This document shows positions 8,967 through 18,785 of a DNA stretch of 64,000 nt, piece by piece (the first letter of the stretch is position 1; each line of letters starts with the position of its first letter). A program made the position numbers and the translations under genes. The notes under the pieces are model-generated. The model did no database searches. It was given only the letters and a program-made list of their open reading frames with translations, and was not told the DNA's origin. The stretch spans positions 2,790,001 to 2,854,000 of the forward strand of contig NC_006177.1 in assembly GCF_000009905.1 (NCBI RefSeq), given 5' to 3'. This stretch comes from Symbiobacterium thermophilum IAM 14863. GTDB taxonomy: Bacteria; Bacillota; Sulfobacillia; Symbiobacteriales; Symbiobacteriaceae.

Positions 8967-9650
8967 TCACCGCGCCCGGGCCGTGACCGACGGGTGGATC
9001 TGGTACGCCAGCCGCACGGTGCGCACCACCGCCAGCCGGCCGGGCAGCACGGGTATCCCCTCTGCGGCCGAGCGGGCGAGATACGGCGATGGCCCCGGCG
9101 CCGCCTCCGTGCTCACCTCCCGCACCGGCCCCAGGGCCACCCCCAGGGCCCGGGCCAGGACTGCCGCCTGCCGCTGCGCATCCTGCACCGCCTGCGTCAG
9201 AGCCGCCGCCTCCGCCCGCTCCCGCTCGCGCACCGTGAACTGCACCCCGTCGACCCGGTTGGCGCCGGCGGAGACCGCCAGGTCGATGATCGCCCCCACC
9301 CGGGCCAGATCCCGCAAGGTGACGGCGAGGGTCGCCGTCGCCTCGTAACCGGTGAGCCGGGTTTCGCCGCCATCCCGGGGCCGGTCGAACACTGGGTTCA
9401 GCGCAACCTCCTGCGTCTGCATCTGATCGGCGGCGAGTCCCGCCTGCATCAGGGCCTGCACCACCCGGTTCAGCGCGGCCGCAGTCTGCTCGTAGGCTGC
9501 CGCGGCCTGCGGCGCCCGCGCCGTGAAGCCCAGGGTCAGGCGTGCGGTGTCCGGCGCCGCCCCGGCCTCCCCCACCCCCGTCACCTGGAGCGTCGGCGGT
9601 TCCACCGGCCCGGCGGCGAAGCCCGCGGGGTAACCCATGAACGTGCCCAT
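8967..9650 (-). CDS. SIMPL-domain (DUF541) protein
   Basis: This 227-residue protein matches the SIMPL/DUF541 pattern: LQVTGVGEAGAAPDTARLTLGFTARAPQAAAAYEQT at the start, NPVFDR followed by TGYEATATLAVTLRDLARVGAIIDLAVSAGANRVDGVQFTV in the middle, and repeated alanine-rich helices (QDAQRQAAVLARALG). Family members form periplasmic or cell-surface oligomeric cages of poorly defined function, sometimes linked to oxidative stress. I see no normal signal peptide, so its location is uncertain. The ATG at 9650 is preceded by GGAAGGAGG at a 7-8 base spacing. It is transcribed alone, converging on the GNAT gene. Confidence 0.8.
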   Translation of the reverse strand: MGTFMGYPAGFAAGPVEPPTLQVTGVGEAGAAPDTARLTLGFTARAPQAAAAYEQTAAALNRVVQALMQAGLAADQMQTQEVALNPVFDRPRDGGETRLTGYEATATLAVTLRDLARVGAIIDLAVSAGANRVDGVQFTVRERERAEAAALTQAVQDAQRQAAVLARALGVALGPVREVSTEAAPGPSPYLARSAAEGIPVLPGRLAVVRTVRLAYQIHPSVTARAR

Positions 9651-9738
9651 CGTGCGCTCCTCCTTCCCGCGTGCGTCGTCGCGAACAATCTATCGCGCCG
9701 CACGCCCGGATAGGCCCGCGACCGTGGCGCACGAGGAA

Positions 9739-9760
9739 GGCCCGGGCCGGAGCCCGGGCC
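9739..9760 (-). terminator. GC-rich hairpin after the NatAB-like operon
   Basis: GGCCCGGGC and GCCCGGGCC pair around the loop CGGA. On the minus strand it is followed by TTCCTCG. It lies between the ABC permease stop and the SIMPL gene. Confidence 0.5.
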
Positions 9761-9788
9761 GGTGAGAAACGGGGAGCGCACGCCGGCC

Positions 9789-11012
9789 TTACCCCGCCCT
9801 CAAATATTGCCAGAGCTGCTTCAGGGTGGGCCGGGCGCCGAAGCTGAGCAGCGCGGCCCGGTAGATCCGGCCGCTGGCCCACCAGAGCAGCGCGGTGGTG
9901 GCCGCCAGCAGCGCCAGGGAGACGGCCACCTGCACCGCGGGCACATCGGCCATCATGACCCGCATCAGCATGACGATGGGCGTCCAGAGCGGGACGAAGG
10001 AGAGCGCCGTCGCCAGGGTGCCGTTGGGGTCGTTCATCACCGGGGTGAGGAGGAACATCGGCAGCATCATGAGGATCAGCACCGGCGAAACCATGGTCTG
10101 GCTGTCCTCCATGCGGCTGACGGTGGCGCCCAGGGCCGCCAGCACCGAAGCGTTCATGGCGTAGGAAAGCACCACGAAGGCCGCGATGAGCAGCGCGACG
10201 CCGGGGGTGAGGCCGGCCATCGATGCGCCGATCGCCCGCATGGTGAGGGCGCTCCCGGCCAGCCAGGCGGCCATCATGCCGATGTACTGGAGGATGCCCA
10301 GCAGGCCCAGGCCGAGGATCTTGCCCAGCATCATCTCGGAGGGCCTGACGGCGGCCGCCATCACCTCCACCACCCGCGAGACCTTCTCCTCCAACACGCC
10401 CTGGAAGACGAACTGGCTGTTCATCATGCTGATCATGTAGACCGACATGATCGCCCCCAAGGCCAGGAACAGCGTCCCCAGGAACTGGTCCGACGCGCCC
10501 TCCTCTGCCGACCGGAGCTGCAGGGTCTCCAGGGTAAGCGGCTGCAGCACCTCCTGGGCCAGCTCCTGGGGCAGGCCCCGCTGCTCAAGCCGTGCGGCCC
10601 GGACCAGCTGCACGAGGGGATCGGTGACCAGGTACGAGTCCGACAGGTCGCCCATGCTGTTGTAGAGCAGCCGGGCGTGCACGGCGTCCGGGTAGGTCCC
10701 GTCGAGGATCAGCAGCACGGAACCCTGCGCGCGGGCCTCGGCCATCAGGGTCCGCTCGTCGCCCTCACCGGGCGTGAGCACCACTTCCCGTCCGCCTTCC
10801 ATGGCGGCCACCGCCTGCTGCAGGGGGGCCAGCAGCTGCCCGGTGCGGTCCAGGACGACCACCGACAGCGGCGCGCTGGATCCGCCCATGAGGAGGGGGA
10901 TCGCCGTGGCCGCGAACACGACGATCATCATGATCAGGGTGGAGGCGATGAAGGCGCCGGACTTGATGCGGCTCGTGAACTCGCGCCGTGTGACCAGCCA
11001 CAGGTTACGCAT
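9789..11012 (-). CDS. ABC-2 type permease (NatB-like exporter subunit)
   Basis: This is a roughly 407-residue membrane protein. It has one N-terminal membrane helix (SGAFIASTLIMMIVVFAATAIPLLMGG), a large extracytoplasmic region, then five or so C-terminal helices (for example FLALGAIMSVYMISMMNSQFVFQ and ILGLGLLGILQYIGMMAAWLAG). The motif VLEEKVSRVVEVMAAAVRPSEMMLGKILGLG is characteristic of NatB/YhaP-type ABC-2 permeases. Its ATG (11012) overlaps the end of the ATPase gene by 8 bases, so the two are translationally coupled; a GTG at 11021 is an alternative. The substrate is not predictable; NatAB exports Na+ in Bacillus, but similar pairs export drugs or peptides. Confidence 0.88.
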   Translation of the reverse strand: MRNLWLVTRREFTSRIKSGAFIASTLIMMIVVFAATAIPLLMGGSSAPLSVVVLDRTGQLLAPLQQAVAAMEGGREVVLTPGEGDERTLMAEARAQGSVLLILDGTYPDAVHARLLYNSMGDLSDSYLVTDPLVQLVRAARLEQRGLPQELAQEVLQPLTLETLQLRSAEEGASDQFLGTLFLALGAIMSVYMISMMNSQFVFQGVLEEKVSRVVEVMAAAVRPSEMMLGKILGLGLLGILQYIGMMAAWLAGSALTMRAIGASMAGLTPGVALLIAAFVVLSYAMNASVLAALGATVSRMEDSQTMVSPVLILMMLPMFLLTPVMNDPNGTLATALSFVPLWTPIVMLMRVMMADVPAVQVAVSLALLAATTALLWWASGRIYRAALLSFGARPTLKQLWQYLRAG

Positions 11013-11907
11013 CGGCCCCACCCACCTTCTCGATGTAGATTTCCCGCAGCGACGGCTCGCCCAGGGAGTACTCCGTCACCGTGCCGGCGGACATCGCCCG
11101 GGCCAGCAGCTGGTTCGGATCCAGCGTATCGGGAACGGCCACTTCAACGGCCCCGCCGGCGGCGGACTGGGTGCGGATGCCGGGGAACTCCCGCAGGAAG
11201 CTGTAGTCGCCCGAATCCACCCGGAGCCGCACGGTCTGGCGGCGGGCGGCCCGCTTCACCTCCCGCAGGGTGCCGGCGAGCACCACCCGCGAGCGGTGGA
11301 GCAGGACCACATCGTCACAGAGGGCCTCCACCTGGTCCATGTTGTGGGACGAGAAGAGGATGGTCGTCCCCTCCCGGGCCAGCGTACGGAAGGCCTGCTC
11401 CATCACGAGGGTGTTCATCGGGTCCAGCCCCGTAAACGGCTCGTCGAGGATGCACAGCTCCGGCCGGCTGGCGGCGGCCGCCGCGAACTGCACCTTCTGC
11501 TGGTTGCCCTTGGAGAGCTGCTCCACTCTCCGCAGGGCGTACTCGCCCAGCTCCAGCCGCTCGATCCAGCGGTCCACCTGCCGCGCCGCCTCGGCGTGCG
11601 ACAGGCCCTTCAGCTGCGTCAGGTAGATGAGCTGCTCCCTGACCTGCATCTTGGGGTAGAGCCCCCGCTCCTCCGGCAGGTAGCCGAACGTGGAGCGGAT
11701 GGCGTCGGTCACCGGCCGGCCCTTCCACTGAATCTCGCCCCGGTCCGGCAGGAAGATGCGCATGATCATGCGCATCGTGGTCGTCTTTCCGGCGCCGTTG
11801 GAGCCCAGCAGACCGCACACCCGCCCGGCCGGCACGGTGAAGCTGACGCCCTGCACCGCTCTGACGGGGCCGAAGGCCTTGTATACGTCCAGCACCTGCA
11901 GCGTCAC
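11005..11907 (-). CDS. ABC transporter ATPase (NatA-like)
   Basis: This is a 300-residue ATPase with Walker A GSNGAGKT near residue 37, Q-loop region FGYLPEERGLYPKM, signature LSKGNQQK, Walker B ELCILDEPFTGLDP and switch histidine in LFSSHNMDQ. A roughly 80-residue C-terminal domain follows, as usual for NatA/DrrA-type exporters. I chose the GTG at 11907 because GGAGGG lies 5 bases upstream; the in-frame upstream codons have no ribosome site. It is the first gene of a two-gene exporter operon and is divergent from the ArsR-type regulator at 12132. A shared regulatory region makes control by that regulator plausible. Confidence 0.9.
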   Translation of the reverse strand: MTLQVLDVYKAFGPVRAVQGVSFTVPAGRVCGLLGSNGAGKTTTMRMIMRIFLPDRGEIQWKGRPVTDAIRSTFGYLPEERGLYPKMQVREQLIYLTQLKGLSHAEAARQVDRWIERLELGEYALRRVEQLSKGNQQKVQFAAAAASRPELCILDEPFTGLDPMNTLVMEQAFRTLAREGTTILFSSHNMDQVEALCDDVVLLHRSRVVLAGTLREVKRAARRQTVRLRVDSGDYSFLREFPGIRTQSAAGGAVEVAVPDTLDPNQLLARAMSAGTVTEYSLGEPSLREIYIEKVGGADA

Positions 11908-12062
11908 ATTATCCCTCCGTCGTGCGCGAGTTCCTAACACTTTCTAGACGCCTTTGACTGCAAATCCGTTCACTGCCCATCCCGGTTCGGTTCCCCGGGA
12001 GCCAGGGTGCCCACTCTTTCGCCGCGTCCGACGCGCCCAAGGCCGTGCCGGCGTTCACACAC

Positions 12063-12091
12063 TTGACTCTGGATGCAAGCAATGGTACATT
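12063..12091 (+). promoter_or_regulatory. Sigma-A type promoter of the ArsR-type regulator operon
   Basis: TTGACT (12063-12068), a 17-base spacer and TACATT (12086-12091) lie 41 bases before the TTG start at 12132. The expected transcription start falls around 12098, inside the palindrome at 12096-12111. Confidence 0.65.
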
Positions 12092-12095
12092 TGAG

Positions 12096-12111
12096 TTGCG
12101 TGTACACGCAA
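12096..12111. promoter_or_regulatory. Perfect 16-bp palindromic operator at the +1 site
   Basis: TTGCGTGTACACGCAA is fully self-complementary. It begins 5 bases after the -10 box, so a bound protein would block initiation. The adjacent ArsR-type regulator is the obvious candidate to bind it. Confidence 0.65.
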
Positions 12112-12131
12112 GTGTAAGGAGTGAGGTCCGC

Positions 12132-13088
12132 TTGACCGACCACGACCGGCTGAGGCAGCTCATCCAGTTCCGGTACTCGCCGCTGCTCGACCTGGCGCTT
12201 TCCCTGCTGGTGATCCAAAACCCCGAGCGCTTCGGCACCGCCGCCCCCTGGGAGCAGCGGGTGCTGGAGCGGCTGCCGCCGGGCCTGCTGGAGCGGCTGC
12301 ACGGGCACGCCCAGCGGACCGACCTCTTCGCCCTGGCCCTGGAGCTGGAGGAGTCGGCGCCGCTGCCCACCCCCGACGCCCTGCGCGGCCTGGCGGACCG
12401 GCAGCCGGAGCTCGCCGCCGACCTGCTGGCGTACTGGGAGGCCATCTCGCCGGAGATCGGCGCCCGGGTGGGGCTGCTCACGGAGTCCATTCAGCGGGAG
12501 GCGGCGCTGCTGGCCCAGATCGATCCCGTCTCCTTCATCTCCCGTTTCTCCGACCGGGTGGGGGTGGCCGGGGACGGCGACGCCCTGATCCTCCACTGGG
12601 GCAAGGGGATGCGGGTGCCGCTGGGGGACCTCAGCCGCATCCTCTTCGTCCCCTCGGCTTTCAGCCCCCGCCGCCTGATGTTCTACCGCCTGGACCGGAC
12701 GCAGATCTTCTTCTACAACCCGGAACATCCCGCGGCCAGCCAGCCGGAGGAGGCGCCGGAGAGCCTCTTGCTGGGCTTTTCCGCCCTGGCCGACGCCACC
12801 CGCTTCAAGCTCCTGCGCCTCATCGCGCAGGAGCGGCTGCCGGCGCAGGAGATGGCAAAGCGCCTCGGCCTCAACGAGTCCACCGTCTCCCGCCACCTGC
12901 GCCTCCTGGTGGAGGCCGGGCTGGTGGGGCGGGCCGGCCAGGAGGGCAAGTTCATCCTGTACGAGCTGAATCCGGAGCGCATCGACCAGCTGGCCGCACA
13001 GGCCAAAGCCTACCTCGGGAGGGATTCTGATGACGGCGTCGACGGTGATCTGGCGCTTCAGAACCGCAACCGAACCCTGGACGAGTGA
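12132..13088 (+). CDS. ArsR-type winged-helix regulator with large N-terminal sensor region
   Basis: This is a roughly 318-residue regulator. The HTH is at the C-terminus, with LLLGFSALADATRFKLLRLIAQERLPAQEMAKRLGLNESTVSRHLRLLVEAGLVGR typical of ArsR/DUF5937-like proteins. The first 200 residues form a mostly helical region of unknown ligand specificity (ALSLLVIQNPERFG, then a beta-rich part RMPLGDLS-like before the HTH). No obvious metal-binding cysteine set is present, so a metal sensor is unlikely. The TTG at 12132 is chosen because AAGGAG ends 10 bases upstream and the conserved DHDRLRQLIQFRYSP begins there. Its end overlaps the next gene by 59 bases. It is divergent from the NatAB-like exporter and behind a clear promoter plus palindrome, which suggests autoregulation. 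Confidence 0.8.
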   Translation: MTDHDRLRQLIQFRYSPLLDLALSLLVIQNPERFGTAAPWEQRVLERLPPGLLERLHGHAQRTDLFALALELEESAPLPTPDALRGLADRQPELAADLLAYWEAISPEIGARVGLLTESIQREAALLAQIDPVSFISRFSDRVGVAGDGDALILHWGKGMRVPLGDLSRILFVPSAFSPRRLMFYRLDRTQIFFYNPEHPAASQPEEAPESLLLGFSALADATRFKLLRLIAQERLPAQEMAKRLGLNESTVSRHLRLLVEAGLVGRAGQEGKFILYELNPERIDQLAAQAKAYLGRDSDDGVDGDLALQNRNRTLDE

Positions 13089-13635
13089 CCGGAGCCTGGC
13101 TGAACTGGCCGCCCTCACCCTGGCACAGGGGGGACGGGCCGCCCTGCGGACGTGGACCGGATCCGGCGGAGACAGCCATTCCGGGGACGGGACGGCCGCT
13201 GTGCCGGACGGCGTCGCCTACGTGCACGGGGAGCGGCATGACCTGTGGTGGGAGTTCACCCTGGAGGCCTCCTTCCGGTGGCAGGCTCACCTCTGCCGGC
13301 TGCGCCCGGACGTGTACCGGCAGCGGCTCCGCCGCGTGACCCGCGCCCTGGGGCTGGAAGAGGTGCTGCAGCGGGAAGTGGCCTCGCTGACCCACGGAAC
13401 CCGGGCCCTGGCCGACTTGGCGGTTGCCCTGATGCAGAAGCCCCGGCTCCTGCTCTGGGAGGAGCCCTTCTACTACATGGGGCGCGATGAGGCGCTGCGC
13501 GCCGTGCGCCTGGTGGAAGCGGAGCACCTGGCCGGCATGACCGTGGTGGCGGTGGCCCGGGAGGCGCCGGGTCTGGCCGACCTGCCGGCGGAGCCCCGGC
13601 GGCCCCACCTCCGCCGGCTGCGCGCCGCCCAGTAG
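13030..13635 (+). CDS. Degenerate ABC ATPase-like protein lacking Walker A
   Basis: This 201-residue protein resembles the middle of the COG4586-type ABC ATPases of ABC-2 exporters. VHGERHDLWWEFTLEASF corresponds to the usual Q-loop segment (xGQRxQLWWDLPVxDSF), LTHGTRALADLAVALMQKP to the signature region, and LLLWEEPFYYMG to Walker B. The first roughly 70 residues carry no P-loop; the signature keeps only its glycine, Walker B has glutamate instead of the usual aspartate, and the switch histidine is absent. The ATG at 13030 lies inside the end of the regulator gene, so they are co-translated. ATP hydrolysis is unlikely; a regulatory or structural role, or gene decay, is possible. The downstream partner is a DUF4173 membrane protein, not a typical ABC-2 permease. 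Confidence 0.65.
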   Translation: MTASTVIWRFRTATEPWTSDRSLAELAALTLAQGGRAALRTWTGSGGDSHSGDGTAAVPDGVAYVHGERHDLWWEFTLEASFRWQAHLCRLRPDVYRQRLRRVTRALGLEEVLQREVASLTHGTRALADLAVALMQKPRLLLWEEPFYYMGRDEALRAVRLVEAEHLAGMTVVAVAREAPGLADLPAEPRRPHLRRLRAAQ

Positions 13636-13653
13636 GCAGGGGGGTGTGCTTCC

Positions 13654-15192
13654 ATGCGTGCACCCTCCCGACTGGCCCTCTGGGCGCTGTGCGCGGCCCT
13701 GCTGATCGGCGTTCTGGGCGATCAGCTCATCCTGCATGCCCCGGACCTGGGCATGGGCGGCTTCCTCTGGGTGGCGGCGCTGGCCGCGGCGACGGTCGTG
13801 CTCGCCCGGTGGGTGCCGGAGGCCGAAACGCCCGCGGCCGAGTCCGCACCGGCCCTGCAGGTGGAAAGGGGGCGGCACGGGTCCCTGCAGGGCGAGGGGC
13901 GCTGGCTGCTGGCCGCTGCGGTGGTGTTCGCCGCCTGCCTGGCCTGGCGCGCCTCGCCGGTGCTCCAGTTCCTCAACCTGCTCGCCATCGGCCTCAGCCT
14001 GGGGCTGGCCGCCCTCACGCTGCGGGACGGAGGGCTGAGCCGGGCCGGCATCCTCACCTACCCCCTGGGCCTCGTGCTGTCGGCCGCGCACCACGCCGCG
14101 GGCCCCTTCTGGCTGCTGTTCAGCGATGTGGACTGGAAAGGGCTTTCCCGCGGCCCCGGGTCCCGGCGCGCCGCTGCGGCTCTGCGCGGCCTCGTGATCG
14201 CCGTCCCCCTGCTGCTGCTCTTCGGCAGCCTGCTGGCCGCGGCGGACGCCGTGTTTGCCGCCCTGCTGGACCGCGCCTTCGTCTGGAGGTCCGGCAGCTG
14301 GCTGCTCCATCTCTTCGGCACGCTCTTCTTCGGGTTCCTCGCCGCCGGCTTCCTGCGCACCGGGCTGATCCGGCAACCCGGCGGGCTGCCCCGGCTGGAC
14401 GCCAGCGGGGTCGGGGAGAGGGGCAGCTTCGCACTGGGCCCGGTTGAGACCGGCGTCGTGCTCGGCCTGCTCAACCTGCTCTTCCTCGCCTTCGTGCTGG
14501 TCCAGATCCGGTACCTGTTCGGCGGCGCCGACCTCGTCATGGCCACCGCCGGTCTCACCTACGCGGAGTATGCCCGCAGCGGGTTCTTCGAACTGGTCCA
14601 GGTCACCGCCCTGGTGCTGCCCGTCCTGCTGGCCCTGCACTGGGCCCTGCCGGAGGAGGACCGGGCCGCGCACCGGCTTTTCCGCCGGCTCGGCACGCCG
14701 CTGATCGCGCTGCTCTTCAGCGTCATGGCGTCGGCCGTGCAGCGGATGTGGCTCTACGTGCTGGAGTACGGCCTGACCGAACTCAGGCTCTACGCCACGG
14801 CCTTCATGGTCTGGATGGCCTTCCTCTTCGTCTGGTTCCTGGCCACGGTCATGCGGGGCGCCCGGGAGCGCTTCGCCGCCGGGGCGCTGGCGGGCGGCCT
14901 CGCCGTGCTGCTGCTCCTGCACGCCGTGAACCCCGATGCGCTCATCGCCCGCATCAACGTCGCCCGGGCGGTGGAGACGGGCCGGTTCGACGCCGGGTAC
15001 GCAGCCTCGCTGGGACCCGATGCGCTGCCGGTGCTGGTGGAAGCTTTGGACCGCCTGCCGGACCCGGCGCGCGCCGAGCTGGAGGCGCGGCTCGAGGAGC
15101 GCATCCATCGGCCGCCGAGCGCCGACTGGCGGGCGTGGAACTGGGGGCGCGCCCGCGCGGCGCAAGTGGCTTCAAGCCTGCGAACGGAATAG
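13654..15192 (+). CDS. DUF4173-family polytopic membrane protein
   Basis: This is a 512-residue protein with about 12 predicted membrane helices, starting LALWALCAALLIGVLGDQLIL. The region PLLLLFGSLLAAADAVFAALLD and the later IRYLFGGADLVMATAGLTYAEYARSGFFELVQVTALVLPVLLALHW are the hallmarks of DUF4173 (DUF4153-related) proteins. The C-terminal roughly 60 residues are soluble. Function of the family is not established; it often sits next to sensory or regulatory genes. It is the last gene of the three-gene operon with the ArsR-type regulator and the Walker-A-less ABC protein, 18 bases after the latter, and is followed by a terminator. The GGGGGGTG ribosome site is modest. Confidence 0.8.
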   Translation: MRAPSRLALWALCAALLIGVLGDQLILHAPDLGMGGFLWVAALAAATVVLARWVPEAETPAAESAPALQVERGRHGSLQGEGRWLLAAAVVFAACLAWRASPVLQFLNLLAIGLSLGLAALTLRDGGLSRAGILTYPLGLVLSAAHHAAGPFWLLFSDVDWKGLSRGPGSRRAAAALRGLVIAVPLLLLFGSLLAAADAVFAALLDRAFVWRSGSWLLHLFGTLFFGFLAAGFLRTGLIRQPGGLPRLDASGVGERGSFALGPVETGVVLGLLNLLFLAFVLVQIRYLFGGADLVMATAGLTYAEYARSGFFELVQVTALVLPVLLALHWALPEEDRAAHRLFRRLGTPLIALLFSVMASAVQRMWLYVLEYGLTELRLYATAFMVWMAFLFVWFLATVMRGARERFAAGALAGGLAVLLLLHAVNPDALIARINVARAVETGRFDAGYAASLGPDALPVLVEALDRLPDPARAELEARLEERIHRPPSADWRAWNWGRARAAQVASSLRTE

Positions 15193-15203
15193 GAGAGACT
15201 AAG

Positions 15204-15228
15204 GGGGGCGCGTGCCGGCGCCCCCTTT
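15204..15228 (+). terminator. Terminator of the 12132-15192 operon
   Basis: GGGGGCGC (15204-15211) pairs with GCGCCCCC (15218-15225) around a 6-base loop, followed by TTT. Confidence 0.7.
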
Positions 15229-15363
15229 CGCTGCGCGTGAACCCGTCCGCACCGAACCTGAGACGCAGGAAAGCGACTCTTCATTTAGAGATGGGGGCAG
15301 CTCCCACCCCCTGATGCCCCGGGCATCTTTCCCGCAGTTCCCCGGAACCGAGGAGGCAGAACG

Positions 15364-18021
<2,658 letters not shown>

Positions 18022-18029
18022 GGCGGGTG

Positions 18030-18059
18030 AACCCCGGGCCCCTGCAGGGCCCGGGGTTT
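18030..18059 (+). terminator. Terminator of the P-type ATPase gene
   Basis: A perfect 12-bp stem (18030-18041 with 18047-18058) has a 5-base loop; the right arm ends in GGGGTT and runs into TCCTGT. Confidence 0.75.
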
Positions 18060-18173
18060 CCTGTCGTCTGCGCAGGAGAATCCCGTGAGAAATGCCAACC
18101 TGACGACGTAGTACCAGGTGAAGAACGCCACACGGCCATCTTGGGCCGTGAGGCCATCCGAAGGAGGGCGCCC

Positions 18174-18785
18174 ATGCCGGAGTGGGATGAGCAGACGATA
18201 CACAGGCAGCTCCTGGCCCGGGACCCGGCCGGGCTGGATGCGCTGGCGGGCGCGCTCGCTCACAGGCTCTACCGGCTGGCCGAGATGGCCCTGGGCGGGC
18301 TCGGCAGTGCGCAGGACGCGGAAGAGGTGGTGAGCGACGCCCTGGCCGCCGCCTGGGAGCGGGCCGCCGAGTTCGACCCGCAGCGGTCCACCCTCGCCAA
18401 CTGGGTGCTGATGCTCACCAAGTACGCCGCGCTGGACCGGCGCCGGGCGCTTCGCCGCCGCACCCTGGACGACATGGGCCGGGCGAAGGTCATCCCCCTC
18501 AGCGCCGTGCCGGAAGCGGCAGAGCCGGAAGAGACCGCCCCTCCCGTCGATGCGGCGGTGGTGGCCCATGAGGAGCAGGCCGCCGTGCACGCCGCCCTGC
18601 GCCGCCTGCCGCCGGCGGAGCGGGAACTGTTGATCCGTCGGTATTTCTTCGAAGAATCCGTGGCCGAAATCGCCCGGGATCTTGGCCTCAGCCGCGGCGC
18701 CCTGGACACCCGCCTCTGGCGGGCCAGGCAGAACCTCAGGCGGCTGCTGAGCGACGAAAGCGAGGTGCACACGCATGACCGATAA
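18174..18785 (+). CDS. ECF-family RNA polymerase sigma factor
   Basis: This is a 203-residue sigma-70 family protein with region 2 (DAEEVVSDALAAAWERAAEFDPQRSTLANWVLMLTKYAALDRRR, residues about 42-85) and region 4 (ALRRLPPAERELLIRRYFFEESVAEIARDLGLSRGALDTRLWRARQNLR, about 142-190). Region 1 and region 3 are absent, as in extracytoplasmic-function factors. AAGGAGGG lies 5 bases before the ATG at 18174. Its last 11 bases overlap the downstream gene for a membrane-anchored protein that fits an anti-sigma factor, the usual coupled pair. An ECF-type promoter may lie near 18090-18120 (CCAACCT), but I could not define it. The stress it answers to is unknown. Confidence 0.88.
   Translation: MPEWDEQTIHRQLLARDPAGLDALAGALAHRLYRLAEMALGGLGSAQDAEEVVSDALAAAWERAAEFDPQRSTLANWVLMLTKYAALDRRRALRRRTLDDMGRAKVIPLSAVPEAAEPEETAPPVDAAVVAHEEQAAVHAALRRLPPAERELLIRRYFFEESVAEIARDLGLSRGALDTRLWRARQNLRRLLSDESEVHTHDR

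Noticed and set aside
15229-15363. Manganese (yybP-ykoY) riboswitch before the P-type ATPase
   Set aside because: The leader has short GC-rich inverted repeats but I could not find the conserved internal-loop sequences of that family.
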